A DNA stretch of 36,786 nucleotides from G020350405 sp964513655. Lineage in GTDB: Bacteria > Planctomycetota > Phycisphaerae > Sedimentisphaerales > Anaerobacaceae. The position numbers were made by a program, and so were the translations under genes. This document shows positions 23,748 through 31,888 of the stretch, piece after piece (within the stretch, counting starts at the first letter, position 1; every line of letters begins with the position of its first letter). The stretch covers positions 1-36,786 of the forward strand of contig CAZENQ010000023.1 in assembly GCA_964513655.1 (NCBI GenBank), given 5' to 3'. The notes below the pieces were generated by a model, which did not search any database, was not told the origin of the DNA, and saw nothing but the letters and a program-made list of their open reading frames with translations.

Positions 23748-25258
23748 GTATACCTCTGCCTGCTTTTGTCGCTATCCCGTTGGTGACGGCATTCTTGCTG
23801 CCGATTTTCGGTAAGAAAGGAAAAGCCTTTGCGACGCTGCTGGCCAACCTGGCGATTCTTTCATTGCTCGCATTGGCTGTTGCCTCCATCGGACGAACCG
23901 ACGTTTACGAGATAGGCAAGTGGTCCATCCCGCTGGGAATTAATCTCGTCCTCGACGGCTTAAGCTCGTTATTACTTTTGGCCATCAGTGTTGTCAGCAC
24001 CGCCGCGATGCTCTTTAGCGTCAGATATATGGAGCAATACACCGCCAAGGCAAAATACATGAGCCTGTTTATGCTTATGGTCGCAGGGATGAACGGCGTG
24101 GTCCTGTCGGGAGATATCTTCAACGTGTTTGTATTTCTCGAGATTGCCTCACTTGCATCTTATGCACTGGTTGGTTTTGGCTGCGAGCACGAGGAACTCG
24201 AGGCATCCTTTAAGTATATGGTTTTGGGGAGCATTGGCTCTATATTTGTGCTTTTTGCGGTTGCACTTGTTTACGGCAACACCGGCTCGCTCAATATGGC
24301 GTATATTTCGAAGGCGATACAAAGTTCGGGTTTAAATGCCAGCCTTACATTTGCTCTTGGTTTGTTCGTTGCGGGCTTTGGATTGAAGGCCGCGTTGGTT
24401 CCATTCCATGCCTGGCTGCCGGATGCCCACCCATCGGCCCCTGCACCGATTTCCGCAATGCTGTCCGGCGTTATAATAAAGGCCCTCGGCATTTACGCCC
24501 TTGCTCGCTTGGTTTTCAACGTCTACGGAATTTCCATTCAAATGGGTTGGATATTAACAGTCCTCGGCCTCCTGAGCATGGTTGTCGGTGCATTTATGGC
24601 GATAGGGCAGTGGGACATAAAGCGACTGATGGCTTATTCGAGCATCAGCCAGTTAGGTTATGTGGTGCTCGGCATAGGCCTCGGGGGGGTTATTATTGCC
24701 AGAGGCGACAATGTAGCTTGGGCTTCGCTTGCTATTCTCGGTGGGCTGTTCCACCTGGTCAACCACGCTGTCTATAAGTCTTTGCTGTTTTTGACAAGCG
24801 GCTCAGTTCAGATGTCGACAGGCACAAGAGAAATGAGAGAAATGGGCGGACTTGCCGAGAGGATGCCTGTAACGCGTGCCACCTGCACCATCGCATCGGC
24901 GTCCATTGCCGGCATTCCGCCGTTCAGCGGGTTCTGGAGTAAATTAATTCTCGTAATCGCAGCGGTCCAGGCCCATTTCTACTGGGTTGCAGCAATAATT
25001 GTTTTCGTAAGTCTGTGCACATTGATTATGTACCTGAAGGTTCAAAGATATGTTTTCCTCGGGGAGCTGCCTGAGAATCTCCAGCAGACAAAGGAAAACA
25101 AAGGCTCCATGCTTGCAGCAATGGTGTTTCTGGCCTTGCTTTGCGTGCTTATGGGATTGCTCGTGATAATGCCGTCTTTGAGGGCCAGTATTCTTGAGCC
25201 TGCTGTGAAGGTTTTGACAGACGGTGTTTCATATTCGGCTAATGTAATTGGGATGTAA
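23744..25258 (+). CDS. mrpD: Na+/H+ antiporter subunit MrpD
   Basis: The 504-residue polytopic membrane protein is of the NuoM/NuoN/MrpD class (PF00361). It carries 'VFVFLEIASLASYALVGFG' (the conserved Glu), 'GLKAALVPFHAWLPDAHP' (the conserved Lys and the start of the proton path), 'KRLMAYSSISQLGYVVLGIG', 'FHLVNHAVYKSLLFLTSG' and 'AGIPPFSGFWSKLILV'. Length and order match MrpD and MbhH. It is the second antiporter-like channel of the operon besides the 20500 product. The start codon ATG 23744 is within the mrpC stop and is preceded by aaggagattaaaagg. Confidence 0.94.
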   Translation: MSIPLPAFVAIPLVTAFLLPIFGKKGKAFATLLANLAILSLLALAVASIGRTDVYEIGKWSIPLGINLVLDGLSSLLLLAISVVSTAAMLFSVRYMEQYTAKAKYMSLFMLMVAGMNGVVLSGDIFNVFVFLEIASLASYALVGFGCEHEELEASFKYMVLGSIGSIFVLFAVALVYGNTGSLNMAYISKAIQSSGLNASLTFALGLFVAGFGLKAALVPFHAWLPDAHPSAPAPISAMLSGVIIKALGIYALARLVFNVYGISIQMGWILTVLGLLSMVVGAFMAIGQWDIKRLMAYSSISQLGYVVLGIGLGGVIIARGDNVAWASLAILGGLFHLVNHAVYKSLLFLTSGSVQMSTGTREMREMGGLAERMPVTRATCTIASASIAGIPPFSGFWSKLILVIAAVQAHFYWVAAIIVFVSLCTLIMYLKVQRYVFLGELPENLQQTKENKGSMLAAMVFLALLCVLMGLLVIMPSLRASILEPAVKVLTDGVSYSANVIGM

Positions 25259-25273
25259 TAAGGAAGCAATGAT

Positions 25274-25777
25274 ATGAGACGGCTGGTTTATTTCATTTTA
25301 GCGTTAATTATCTGGATATTAGTCACCTGGCCTTTTGTCGACGGCAAAATCGACGTCCAGGTCATAGCTGCAGGGGTGATAGCTGCCCTTATCGTTGCGC
25401 TTCTATTCCACGAAATACTGCCCAAGGAGCATCGCGTATTCACTTCACCGGTACGGATATTCTGGGCTTTGGTTTATCTGCCGGTATTCTTCTATTATGT
25501 AATAAAAGCAAATCTCGATGTTGTCTACCGTGCTTTGCACCCCAAGATGCCGATTAATCCCGGCATTGTGAAGATAAAGACGAACCTGAAAACGGAATCC
25601 GGGATTACCGCCCTGGCGAATTCCATCACTCTTACGCCGGGCACCTTGACCGTGGATTTAACCGATGACGGCTATTTGTATATCCACTGGATTAATGTCA
25701 AATCAGACGATATCGAGCAGGCAACCGAATTTATCGCCCAAAGATTCGAGTGGTTCATTACGAAGATTTTCGAATAG
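25274..25777 (+). CDS. mrpE: Na+/H+ antiporter subunit MrpE
   Basis: The 167-residue protein fits MrpE/MnhE (PF01899). Two membrane helices at the N-terminus ('LVYFILALIIWILVTWPF', 'VQVIAAGVIAALIVALLF') and one around 'WALVYLPVFFYYVIKANLD' precede a cytoplasmic domain. That domain has the diagnostic 'GITALANSITLTPGTLTVD' and 'IHWINV'. MrpE is the equivalent of MbhA. The ATG follows aaggaagcaatgat and lies 15 bases after mrpD. Confidence 0.94.
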   Translation: MRRLVYFILALIIWILVTWPFVDGKIDVQVIAAGVIAALIVALLFHEILPKEHRVFTSPVRIFWALVYLPVFFYYVIKANLDVVYRALHPKMPINPGIVKIKTNLKTESGITALANSITLTPGTLTVDLTDDGYLYIHWINVKSDDIEQATEFIAQRFEWFITKIFE

Positions 25778-25789
25778 AAAGAGGTAGCT

Positions 25790-26047
25790 ATGATAACATT
25801 ATTTTACATTGGCTTATTCGCATGTTGTTTCATGTGTCTATATCGAATAGGTCGCGGTCCCAGCGCTCCCGACAGAACCGTAGCTATCGACATACTGGGC
25901 ATCGTCATAGTGGGTTTCTGTGCCATCATTGGGCTGGTAACAAAAAAGGATTTCTATCTTAATATCGCTCTTGCGTGGGCACTTTTGAGTTTCATCGGGA
26001 CGATAGCATTGGCGAAGTTTTTGGAGGGCAGAAGTTTCGATGACTGA
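25790..26047 (+). CDS. mrpF: Na+/H+ antiporter subunit MrpF
   Basis: This 85-residue protein with three membrane helices belongs to MrpF/PhaF (PF04066). 'MCLYRIGRGPSAPDRTVAID' is the family's hallmark loop, and 'IALAWALLSFIGTIALAKFL' forms the last helix. It is preceded by agaaagaggtagct and overlaps mrpG by 8 bases. The equivalent in Mbh is MbhB. Confidence 0.93.
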   Translation: MITLFYIGLFACCFMCLYRIGRGPSAPDRTVAIDILGIVIVGFCAIIGLVTKKDFYLNIALAWALLSFIGTIALAKFLEGRSFDD

Positions 26048-26378
26048 TATTGCAGGCTACATATTGATAATAATTGGAATTTTGTTTGACGTATTCGGCT
26101 GTATAGGCCTGGTTCGCTTTCCCGATGTTTACAACCGGCTGCAGGCCTCGACAAAGTGCGTGACGCTCGGCACGATTCTGCTGTTAGTCGGAGTCGCCAT
26201 AGTCAGCGCTTCGGGGCCAATAAGCGCAAAGGCAATAATCTGCGCCGTGTTTATATTGATAACCTCACCCACGGCCGCCCATGCAATCGCCAAAGGCGCT
26301 TATGCCTCCGGTGTAAAACTCTGGGAAAACAGCGTTACCAACAAATACGCAGAAGAAGTTAACAAGAAAAGTTCGTAG
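26040..26378 (+). CDS. mrpG: Na+/H+ antiporter subunit MrpG
   Basis: The 112-residue protein is MrpG/MnhG (PF03334) with three helices. Diagnostic segments are 'DVFGCIGLVRFPDVYNRLQA' and 'STKCVTLGTILLLVGVAI', followed by 'ITSPTAAHAIAKGAYASGV'. It completes the B-C-D-E-F-G order of Mrp operons. The start overlaps the end of mrpF by 8 bases, consistent with coupled translation. The equivalent in Mbh is MbhC. Confidence 0.93.
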   Translation: MTDIAGYILIIIGILFDVFGCIGLVRFPDVYNRLQASTKCVTLGTILLLVGVAIVSASGPISAKAIICAVFILITSPTAAHAIAKGAYASGVKLWENSVTNKYAEEVNKKSS

Positions 26379-26425
26379 TTGGCCGTTTGCAGACTACGGA
26401 CTAAGTTAAATACAGGAGTGTGAAA

Positions 26426-27040
26426 TTGCGTTTGCCAAAGTTAAGAGAATTAAAAGAAGCCGTCACAGCGGTCTTTTCGCCGCGGTTTACCACTCGGTTT
26501 CCCGCTGAGCCCTGTGTGGTTCCCGAAGGTTTCAGAGGTAAACCGGAATTTGACCTTGATACCTGCATCGGCTGCGGCGCATGTGTAAACGTTTGTCCGG
26601 CGCCAAGATGCCTGACGATGGTCGATGACCTCGAAGCCGACCCGCCCGTAAGAAGAATAACCCATCGATTCGACGCATGTATCTTCTGCGGTAACTGTCA
26701 GGATAACTGCACAACAGAGACCGGCATAGAGCTCTCAGACAAATGGGACCTGGCTACTCTGGACAAAGAGAGCATACCTGAGACTCATGAATTCGAACTT
26801 CAGATGTGCGAAAAGTGCGGCGAGCTGATAGGGGCCAAAAAGCATCTTGTCTGGCTTTACGAAAAACTCGGCCCACTGGCTTATACCAATCCTTCGCTGC
26901 TGATTGCCAAAAGCGGCGAACTGCTTACACAACCGCAGGACATTCAGGAGCAACCTCAGCCCGACAGAGCCGCTGAAACAAGCGATTTTATGCGAATTTT
27001 GTGCCCTAAGTGCAAGTGTGAACTGAATATTCGGTCGTAG
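26426..27040 (+). CDS. NuoI/HycF-like two-cluster ferredoxin subunit
   Basis: The frame allows GTG 26420 or TTG 26426. The aggag at 26414-26418 is only one base from the GTG but seven from the TTG, so I choose the TTG (204 residues). Two [4Fe-4S] motifs are clear: 'CIGCGACVNVCPAPRC' and 'CIFCGNCQDNCTTETGIEL', as in NuoI, HycF and MbhN. A C-terminal extension adds two CxxC pairs ('CEKCGEL', 'CPKCKCEL') that could bind zinc or iron, a feature also seen in HycF/HyfH-type proteins. It would link the HycB-like/flavin module to the NuoB-like subunit. It lies 47 bases after mrpG in the same operon. Confidence 0.88.
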   Translation: MRLPKLRELKEAVTAVFSPRFTTRFPAEPCVVPEGFRGKPEFDLDTCIGCGACVNVCPAPRCLTMVDDLEADPPVRRITHRFDACIFCGNCQDNCTTETGIELSDKWDLATLDKESIPETHEFELQMCEKCGELIGAKKHLVWLYEKLGPLAYTNPSLLIAKSGELLTQPQDIQEQPQPDRAAETSDFMRILCPKCKCELNIRS

Positions 27041-27074
27041 AATCGACAGATTCACCTATAACGGGCGAAATACT

Positions 27075-27563
27075 ATGGGCACTGACGAAGAAGTTCTCGA
27101 GCAGCTAAGTAAACTACGCGGTTCTAAAACGGTCATCCTCGGAATCGGAAACTCTTTAAAAGGCGATGATGGCGCTGGACCACTGATTTGCCAGCAGCTG
27201 CAGGACGCGGAAATTTCTGCTGATGTGATAGATGCCGGGACCGTACCCGAAAATTACATCCAGCTGATTATAAAAAAAGCCCCGCAGAACCTCCTTGTTA
27301 TCGACGCCATCGACTCCGGGGCTTCACCCGGAGATGTACGCATATTCAAACCTGAACAATTAAGCGCGCTTGTAATTTCCACACATACACTTTCGCCCCG
27401 CTTGCTTGTTGATATGGTATGTAGAAGTATTGAGGTCGATGTGTACTTTGTCGGGATTCAGCCTGAACAAACACAACTGGGCCAACCTATAACTTCACAG
27501 GTAAAGCAGGCCGTGCAAAAAATTTCAGACGTGCTTGTTGAGATTTTCCCGCCCTCGAAATGA
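27075..27563 (+). CDS. hycI: Hydrogenase maturation protease (HycI-like, family M52)
   Basis: The 162-residue protein has the M52 endopeptidase signature 'ILGIGNSLKGDDGAGP', in which the Asp of GDDG is a nickel ligand. It also has 'VIDAGTVPENY', 'LLVIDAIDSGASPGDVRIF' and 'STHTLSPRLL', whose His is another ligand. These enzymes remove the C-terminal tail of the [NiFe] large subunit after metal insertion. The large subunit encoded upstream has a tail after its second CxxC and is the probable substrate. No hypA-F genes are in the window. This is the last gene of the run; a convergent gene starts 22 bases later. Confidence 0.9.
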   Translation: MGTDEEVLEQLSKLRGSKTVILGIGNSLKGDDGAGPLICQQLQDAEISADVIDAGTVPENYIQLIIKKAPQNLLVIDAIDSGASPGDVRIFKPEQLSALVISTHTLSPRLLVDMVCRSIEVDVYFVGIQPEQTQLGQPITSQVKQAVQKISDVLVEIFPPSK

Positions 27564-27585
27564 ACTGAACCTGAAGGTCCTGGCG

Positions 27586-27882
27586 TTACCCGGCCTTTAA
27601 TCCAAACCTTGAACTTTCCATCAACTTAAGTGCTTTTTTGATATCTTTTTCAATTTTGTCGAATCTTTGCTGGCAAACAAAAGTATATAGCTCCTCCTCA
27701 GGCCGGGCATTCTCTCCGTTTTGCCCTTGATCTGTGCCTGCGGCCGCCATTCTTCGCACTATATATTCGTTTATCAGATGTCCCTGCTCTTTAACCAGCC
27801 TATGCAGCACGTTTAGTGTATCGCCGAGCACGACATTTTCTCTTTCCAGGGCCCGAAGGCGTTGTTCTACCGTAAGTCTCAT
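27586..27882 (-). CDS. Small helical/coiled-coil protein of unknown function
   Basis: The 98-residue product runs from ATG 27882 on the minus strand, preceded by an AAAAAGG-like purine stretch. Residues ~1-45 ('TVEQRLRALERENVVLGDTL') and ~68-92 ('RFDKIEKDIKKALKLMES') have heptad-like patterns, separated by a polar linker with 'TDQGQNGENARPEEE'. No known domain is evident. It is convergent with the hydrogenase operon (22-base gap). The coding composition and ribosome site make it a probable real gene. I cannot assign a function. Confidence 0.65.
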   Translation of the reverse strand: MRLTVEQRLRALERENVVLGDTLNVLHRLVKEQGHLINEYIVRRMAAAGTDQGQNGENARPEEELYTFVCQQRFDKIEKDIKKALKLMESSRFGLKAG

Positions 27883-27910
27883 TCTATTTACCTTTTTCTA
27901 TTTTAAGTTT

Positions 27911-27943
27911 CGGCCAACTTTTTCATAGCAAGTTATCAGGCCG
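27911..27943 (-). promoter_or_regulatory. Inverted repeat in the leader of the coiled-coil gene
   Basis: CGGCC AACTT (27911-27920) pairs with AAGTT atca GGCCG (27930-27943), giving a 5+5 bp hairpin with a four-base bulge on one side. It lies 29-61 bases upstream of the ATG at 27882 on the minus strand. It could be an mRNA leader hairpin or an operator. No consensus for a known regulator is recognised. Confidence 0.3.
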
Positions 27944-28119
27944 AATAAACACTCTCTCATCCCCTCCTCATCACCCCACCTCCATATATATTTACTATTA
28001 AAATAGGAAATTTGTTCTCTTTCTACTTTGAGGATGGAATCATACCCTCTGCTGTCTTCTTAGGTTGAAAAACCATCTCGTGTGGCTTTTTGTGACCGGT
28101 TAACGGCTCAGCAAATATT

Positions 28120-29469
28120 TCATGTGCCGATAATGCCAAGGGGAGGATTTGTCTTCCACTTGCCACGGGTGAAGTCAGGAAAATCGACTGGACGGCCTTT
28201 GCCAGCTACCGAGCGCTCACTCAATCCCGAGACGACACTCCAGGCTGCAGCATCATAAACATCCATGTCCGGGTATGTCCCTGTACGCAATGCTTCAACC
28301 AGCCGGTAATCTTCTATATAGTCCATACCACCATGGCCCGCGCCTTCAGATTGTTCTTCGAGTGCTTTCCAGAGAGGGTGCTCATATTCAGCTGTGTAAT
28401 TCTCGAACGGCTCCCAGGTGTGCGGTTCGCTCCTACCCTCAATGTAAATTTTTTGCTTAGGATATTTGCGTACAATTCCGTTCGTTCCCTGCACGAGGAC
28501 ATCGCGGCTGTAAGGACGAGGCGTGTCACAATCGTGCTTGAGGATGATCGTCCGTCCCTTTACCGTTCGGATAAGGGAGGTATTGACATCACCTAAGGCG
28601 TACTTTCGTTTGGCCTGGTGGCTGTCGGGACCGAATTCCTTCGCAGCAAAAAGATTCAGTCCCCTTGATTTACTGCTCATAGAAACAAGGTAATCGAACC
28701 GGTCGCCGCGGTTGATATTCATACACTGCGCCACTGGTCCGAGGCCGTGAGTGGGATAGAGGTTGCCGTTGCGTTTAATTGAGTGCGCGATACGCCACAG
28801 CCCCTCGCCTACGGTACTGAACTTAAGGGCCCGCAGGTCGTGCAGGTAACCGGCTTCGGCGTGAAGCAGCTCTCCCAAGAGACCCTTGCGCACCATATTT
28901 AGAATCATCAGCTCAACACGGTCGTAACAGCAGTTCTCCATCATAACACAATGTTTGCTGGTTCTCTCGGAAGTTTCTACCAGCTGCCAGCATTCATCTA
29001 TGGTGACCGCGGCGGGCACTTCGGTTGCAGCGTGTTTTCCGGCTTCCATCGCCGCCACACAAACAGGGACATGCCATCTCCACGGTGTGGCGTTGAAGAC
29101 CAGGTCGAGGTCCTCGCGCTGGCACATTCGCTTAAAGTCGGTTTCACCACGGGAGTATCCGGCAGGTTTTGGCTGGCCGGTTTCTCGCACCCATTGCTGT
29201 ATGCGCGCAACCTTTTCTTGAACGATATCACAGACCGCCCGAACCTCAACTCCATCTATATCCAGGAAATTTCGGACATGAGCCGAACCCATGCCCCCTA
29301 CACCCACAAAACCGATGCGAACCGGGTCAATCGGGTCAGCCTTGATTTCCGCAGGCACACCTTCAAGTTGATTTGAACAACCTGAAAGGCTCGCACCACT
29401 AAGTGCCAAGCCAGCCCCAACAGTGGTTGTGAGTCTCAGAAAATCTCTTCTATCATATTTCTCAGCCAT
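28120..29469 (-). CDS. Tat-exported Gfo/Idh/MocA lipoprotein, GH109-like
   Basis: ATG 29469 has an AGGAG ribosome site; in-frame codons further upstream are not needed. The 449-residue protein starts 'MAEKYDRRDFLRLTTTVGAG', a twin-arginine signal, which ends in a lipobox 'LSGCS'. It is therefore probably a Tat-exported lipoprotein. The NAD-binding fold follows: 'IGFVGVGGMGSAHVRNFLD', 'VRAVCDI' and 'FNATPWRWH'. Segments such as 'MMENCCYDR', 'NLYPTHGLGPVAQCMNINRG' and 'GHGGMDYIEDYRLVEAL' are those of GH109 enzymes, which use NAD+ for redox-assisted glycoside cleavage (founding activity alpha-N-acetylgalactosaminidase). GH109 assignment is from motif memory. It lies divergent to the sodium symporter gene. 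Confidence 0.87.
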   Translation of the reverse strand: MAEKYDRRDFLRLTTTVGAGLALSGASLSGCSNQLEGVPAEIKADPIDPVRIGFVGVGGMGSAHVRNFLDIDGVEVRAVCDIVQEKVARIQQWVRETGQPKPAGYSRGETDFKRMCQREDLDLVFNATPWRWHVPVCVAAMEAGKHAATEVPAAVTIDECWQLVETSERTSKHCVMMENCCYDRVELMILNMVRKGLLGELLHAEAGYLHDLRALKFSTVGEGLWRIAHSIKRNGNLYPTHGLGPVAQCMNINRGDRFDYLVSMSSKSRGLNLFAAKEFGPDSHQAKRKYALGDVNTSLIRTVKGRTIILKHDCDTPRPYSRDVLVQGTNGIVRKYPKQKIYIEGRSEPHTWEPFENYTAEYEHPLWKALEEQSEGAGHGGMDYIEDYRLVEALRTGTYPDMDVYDAAAWSVVSGLSERSVAGKGRPVDFPDFTRGKWKTNPPLGIIGT

Positions 29470-29961
29470 AATTCTTTCTCCTGTCTCATGTTCAAATGCG
29501 GTGCCAAAAGCCAATCTACAATCACAACTTACCACACTCAACTCTCGGCCTACACAATACCACAATCCTCTTACCCATCAAGCCAAAACTGCAACGACCA
29601 GTCGCAAGACCACTATTCAGCCCACTGCCAATATGAAGGTTAAATGGTATATTATTACCCTTCCCTCCTGTTTTTATTGAGATTACCAGCTGAGCAGAGG
29701 CGAGGCAGCAGTCCGGTTTGAGAGGACAGTTTTTTTATTAGCTTACGATGCCAAGCAATGGAATTACTAATCACCAAATTTTTCGAGATGAGGAAAGGAA
29801 CAAGATGGACATTATGGCTGGTTTCGGGTAGAACATAACGGCAAAATCTGCTTGTTGGAAGATAATGATGATTAACACCGCAGGCGCAGGTCAGACCAAC
29901 CAGACGGGAAGAAAGCCCTTACGGCGCCGTTTTATTAGAGAAGATTAGGAGAATTTACCGT
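29470..29961. other. Divergent intergenic region
   Basis: About 490 bases separate the minus-strand GH109-like gene from the plus-strand symporter gene. I see no RNA gene or convincing ORF. It must hold the two divergent promoters, but I could not pick a clear -35/-10 pair for either side. The symporter has a good aggag site at 29948-29952. Confidence 0.4.
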
Positions 29962-31767
29962 ATGCTTTTACAATCTATAGACTGGCTTTTTATCGTTGCG
30001 TTTTTTGCCATATCGCTTGTCATCGGAGTTATTGTTTCAAAGCGAGCAGGGAAAAGTGCTTCAGAGTTTTTTTTGTCCGGCAGAAATATGCCCTGGTGGC
30101 TTCTGGGCTTTTCGATGGTGGCAACGACGTTCTCGACCGACACGCCGAATCTCGTCACCAACATAGTCCGAGAGGACGGCGTTGCCGGCAACTGGAGATG
30201 GTGGGCATTTCTCTTGACCGGAATGCTAACGGTTTTTGTCTACGCCAAGCTCTGGCGCAGGTCGAAGGTGCTGACGGACATCGAGTTCTACGAGATTCGC
30301 TACAGCGGCAAAGCAGCCACGTTTCTGCGCGGGTTTCGCTCGCTGTATCTGGGCGTGTTCTTCAACATAATGGTTATGGCAATGGTGACGCTGGCCGCAA
30401 TCAAGATTGGGGGGGTAATGCTGAACCTCTCACCAATCCAGACCATAGCTCTTGCAGCGATTGTTACCATGATTTTCAGCGCTATGGGCGGACTGCGAGG
30501 AGTGCTGCTGACCGACTTTTTATTGTTTATTGTTGCGATGGTCGGAGCTTTTGCGGCGGCGGTAGTTGCGCTGAGGCATGAAGCGGTCGGAGGCCTGTCA
30601 GGGATGCTCGGCCACGCGAATCTTGAGGGCAAACTATCGATTCTGCCGGCCTTTGATTTCAGCACACAAAGCAGTACCGACCTGGTTGCCTCTGTTCTGA
30701 TTATTCCAATTGCGGTCCAGTGGTGGAGCGTGTGGTATCCGGGCGCTGAGCCTGGCGGGGGAGGGTACATCGCCCAGCGGATGCTGGCGGCCAAGAATGA
30801 AAAGCACGCAGTCGGTGCAACATTCTTCTTCAACGCTGCCCATTATGCACTACGTCCCTGGCCCTGGATTATCGTTGCCTTATGCTCACTGATAGTCTTC
30901 CCGGACCTGGATTCTCTGCGGCAGACGTTTCCCCACGTGGACCCGGGCATCATAGCTAATGACCTGGCTTATCCGGCGATGTTGACTTTCTTACCTCACG
31001 GGTGGCTGGGTCTTGTTTTGGCGTCGCTGATTGCTGCTTACATGTCGACAATCTCGACGCATCTTAACTGGGGCTCATCATACGTGGTGAATGATTTTTA
31101 TAGGCGATTTGTCAGGCCCGATGCCACCGAGAAACAACTGGTGCGGGTTGGACGCATCTCAACAGTATTGATGATGATTGCGGCGGCGGCACTGGCTCTG
31201 TACCTTGAGAGTTCTCTTGAGGCGTTTCATATTCTGTTGCAGGTAGGTGCCGGTACCGGTCTGATTTTCATCCTGCGATGGTTCTGGTGGCGCATTAACG
31301 CCTTCAGTGAACTGACAGCAATGGTTGTATCATTTCTTGTTGCCTGTTATTTCAGCTTTGTTCACACAGCATTAGATTTTGAGCCGCTGGCCACTTGGCA
31401 GGAGCTAATTGCCGGTGTCGGCATTACGACGGTTTCATGGCTGGCTGTGACGCTCATTACCAGGCCCACAGAGCAGAAAACGCTTCGCAGTTTTTACAGC
31501 CTGGTTCAGCCCGGCGGTCCCGGCTGGAAGGCGGTGCTGCTGCGCGCAAAAAGCGAAAACAATCCTATTGACGAATCGGGGCAGAGGTGGGACCTTCCTT
31601 TGGGTATTTTGTGTATGGTGTTCGGCTGTCTTGCTGTTTATGCAGCCCTGTTCGCAGCCGGTGCGTGGATATATATGAACTATACGCAAGGTGTGGTCCT
31701 GACCGTTATCGCTGTCGTAGCAACGGTGTTACTGCTGAAGTTCTGGACCAGACTGAAATTCAGATAG
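29962..31767 (+). CDS. Sodium:solute symporter (SSS family)
   Basis: The 601-residue polytopic protein fits the sodium:solute symporter family (PF00474), with 14 or more helices. Diagnostic segments include 'ASEFFLSGRNMPWWLLGFSM', 'ATTFSTDTPNLVTNI' (Na+-site region of helix 1), 'FYEIRYSGKAATFLRGFRS', and 'YIAQRMLAAKNEKHAVGA'. 'AAYMSTISTHLNWGSSY' contains the conserved Ser/Thr of the second sodium site. Substrate is not obvious; neighbours handle carbohydrates, so a sugar, sugar acid or cyclitol is likely. It depends on a sodium gradient, which the Mrp-type hydrogenase nearby could help maintain. The start codon has a good aggag site. Confidence 0.92.
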   Translation: MLLQSIDWLFIVAFFAISLVIGVIVSKRAGKSASEFFLSGRNMPWWLLGFSMVATTFSTDTPNLVTNIVREDGVAGNWRWWAFLLTGMLTVFVYAKLWRRSKVLTDIEFYEIRYSGKAATFLRGFRSLYLGVFFNIMVMAMVTLAAIKIGGVMLNLSPIQTIALAAIVTMIFSAMGGLRGVLLTDFLLFIVAMVGAFAAAVVALRHEAVGGLSGMLGHANLEGKLSILPAFDFSTQSSTDLVASVLIIPIAVQWWSVWYPGAEPGGGGYIAQRMLAAKNEKHAVGATFFFNAAHYALRPWPWIIVALCSLIVFPDLDSLRQTFPHVDPGIIANDLAYPAMLTFLPHGWLGLVLASLIAAYMSTISTHLNWGSSYVVNDFYRRFVRPDATEKQLVRVGRISTVLMMIAAAALALYLESSLEAFHILLQVGAGTGLIFILRWFWWRINAFSELTAMVVSFLVACYFSFVHTALDFEPLATWQELIAGVGITTVSWLAVTLITRPTEQKTLRSFYSLVQPGGPGWKAVLLRAKSENNPIDESGQRWDLPLGILCMVFGCLAVYAALFAAGAWIYMNYTQGVVLTVIAVVATVLLLKFWTRLKFR

Positions 31768-31888
31768 TATCCGAGAAGTACTGAGAAATTCCTATTGGCT
31801 ATCGACGTTAACACTCAAGGTGCCGCATTGGCAGACTGTAGACCAAAAGTCCCCAGGCAAAGAACATTCTTCAATAGTAGAATACGAT

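Noticed and set aside
27566..27600. Possible bidirectional terminator between the convergent genes
   Set aside because: AAGGTCC/CGGCCTT pairs imperfectly over about 6 bp with a long loop and no T-run.
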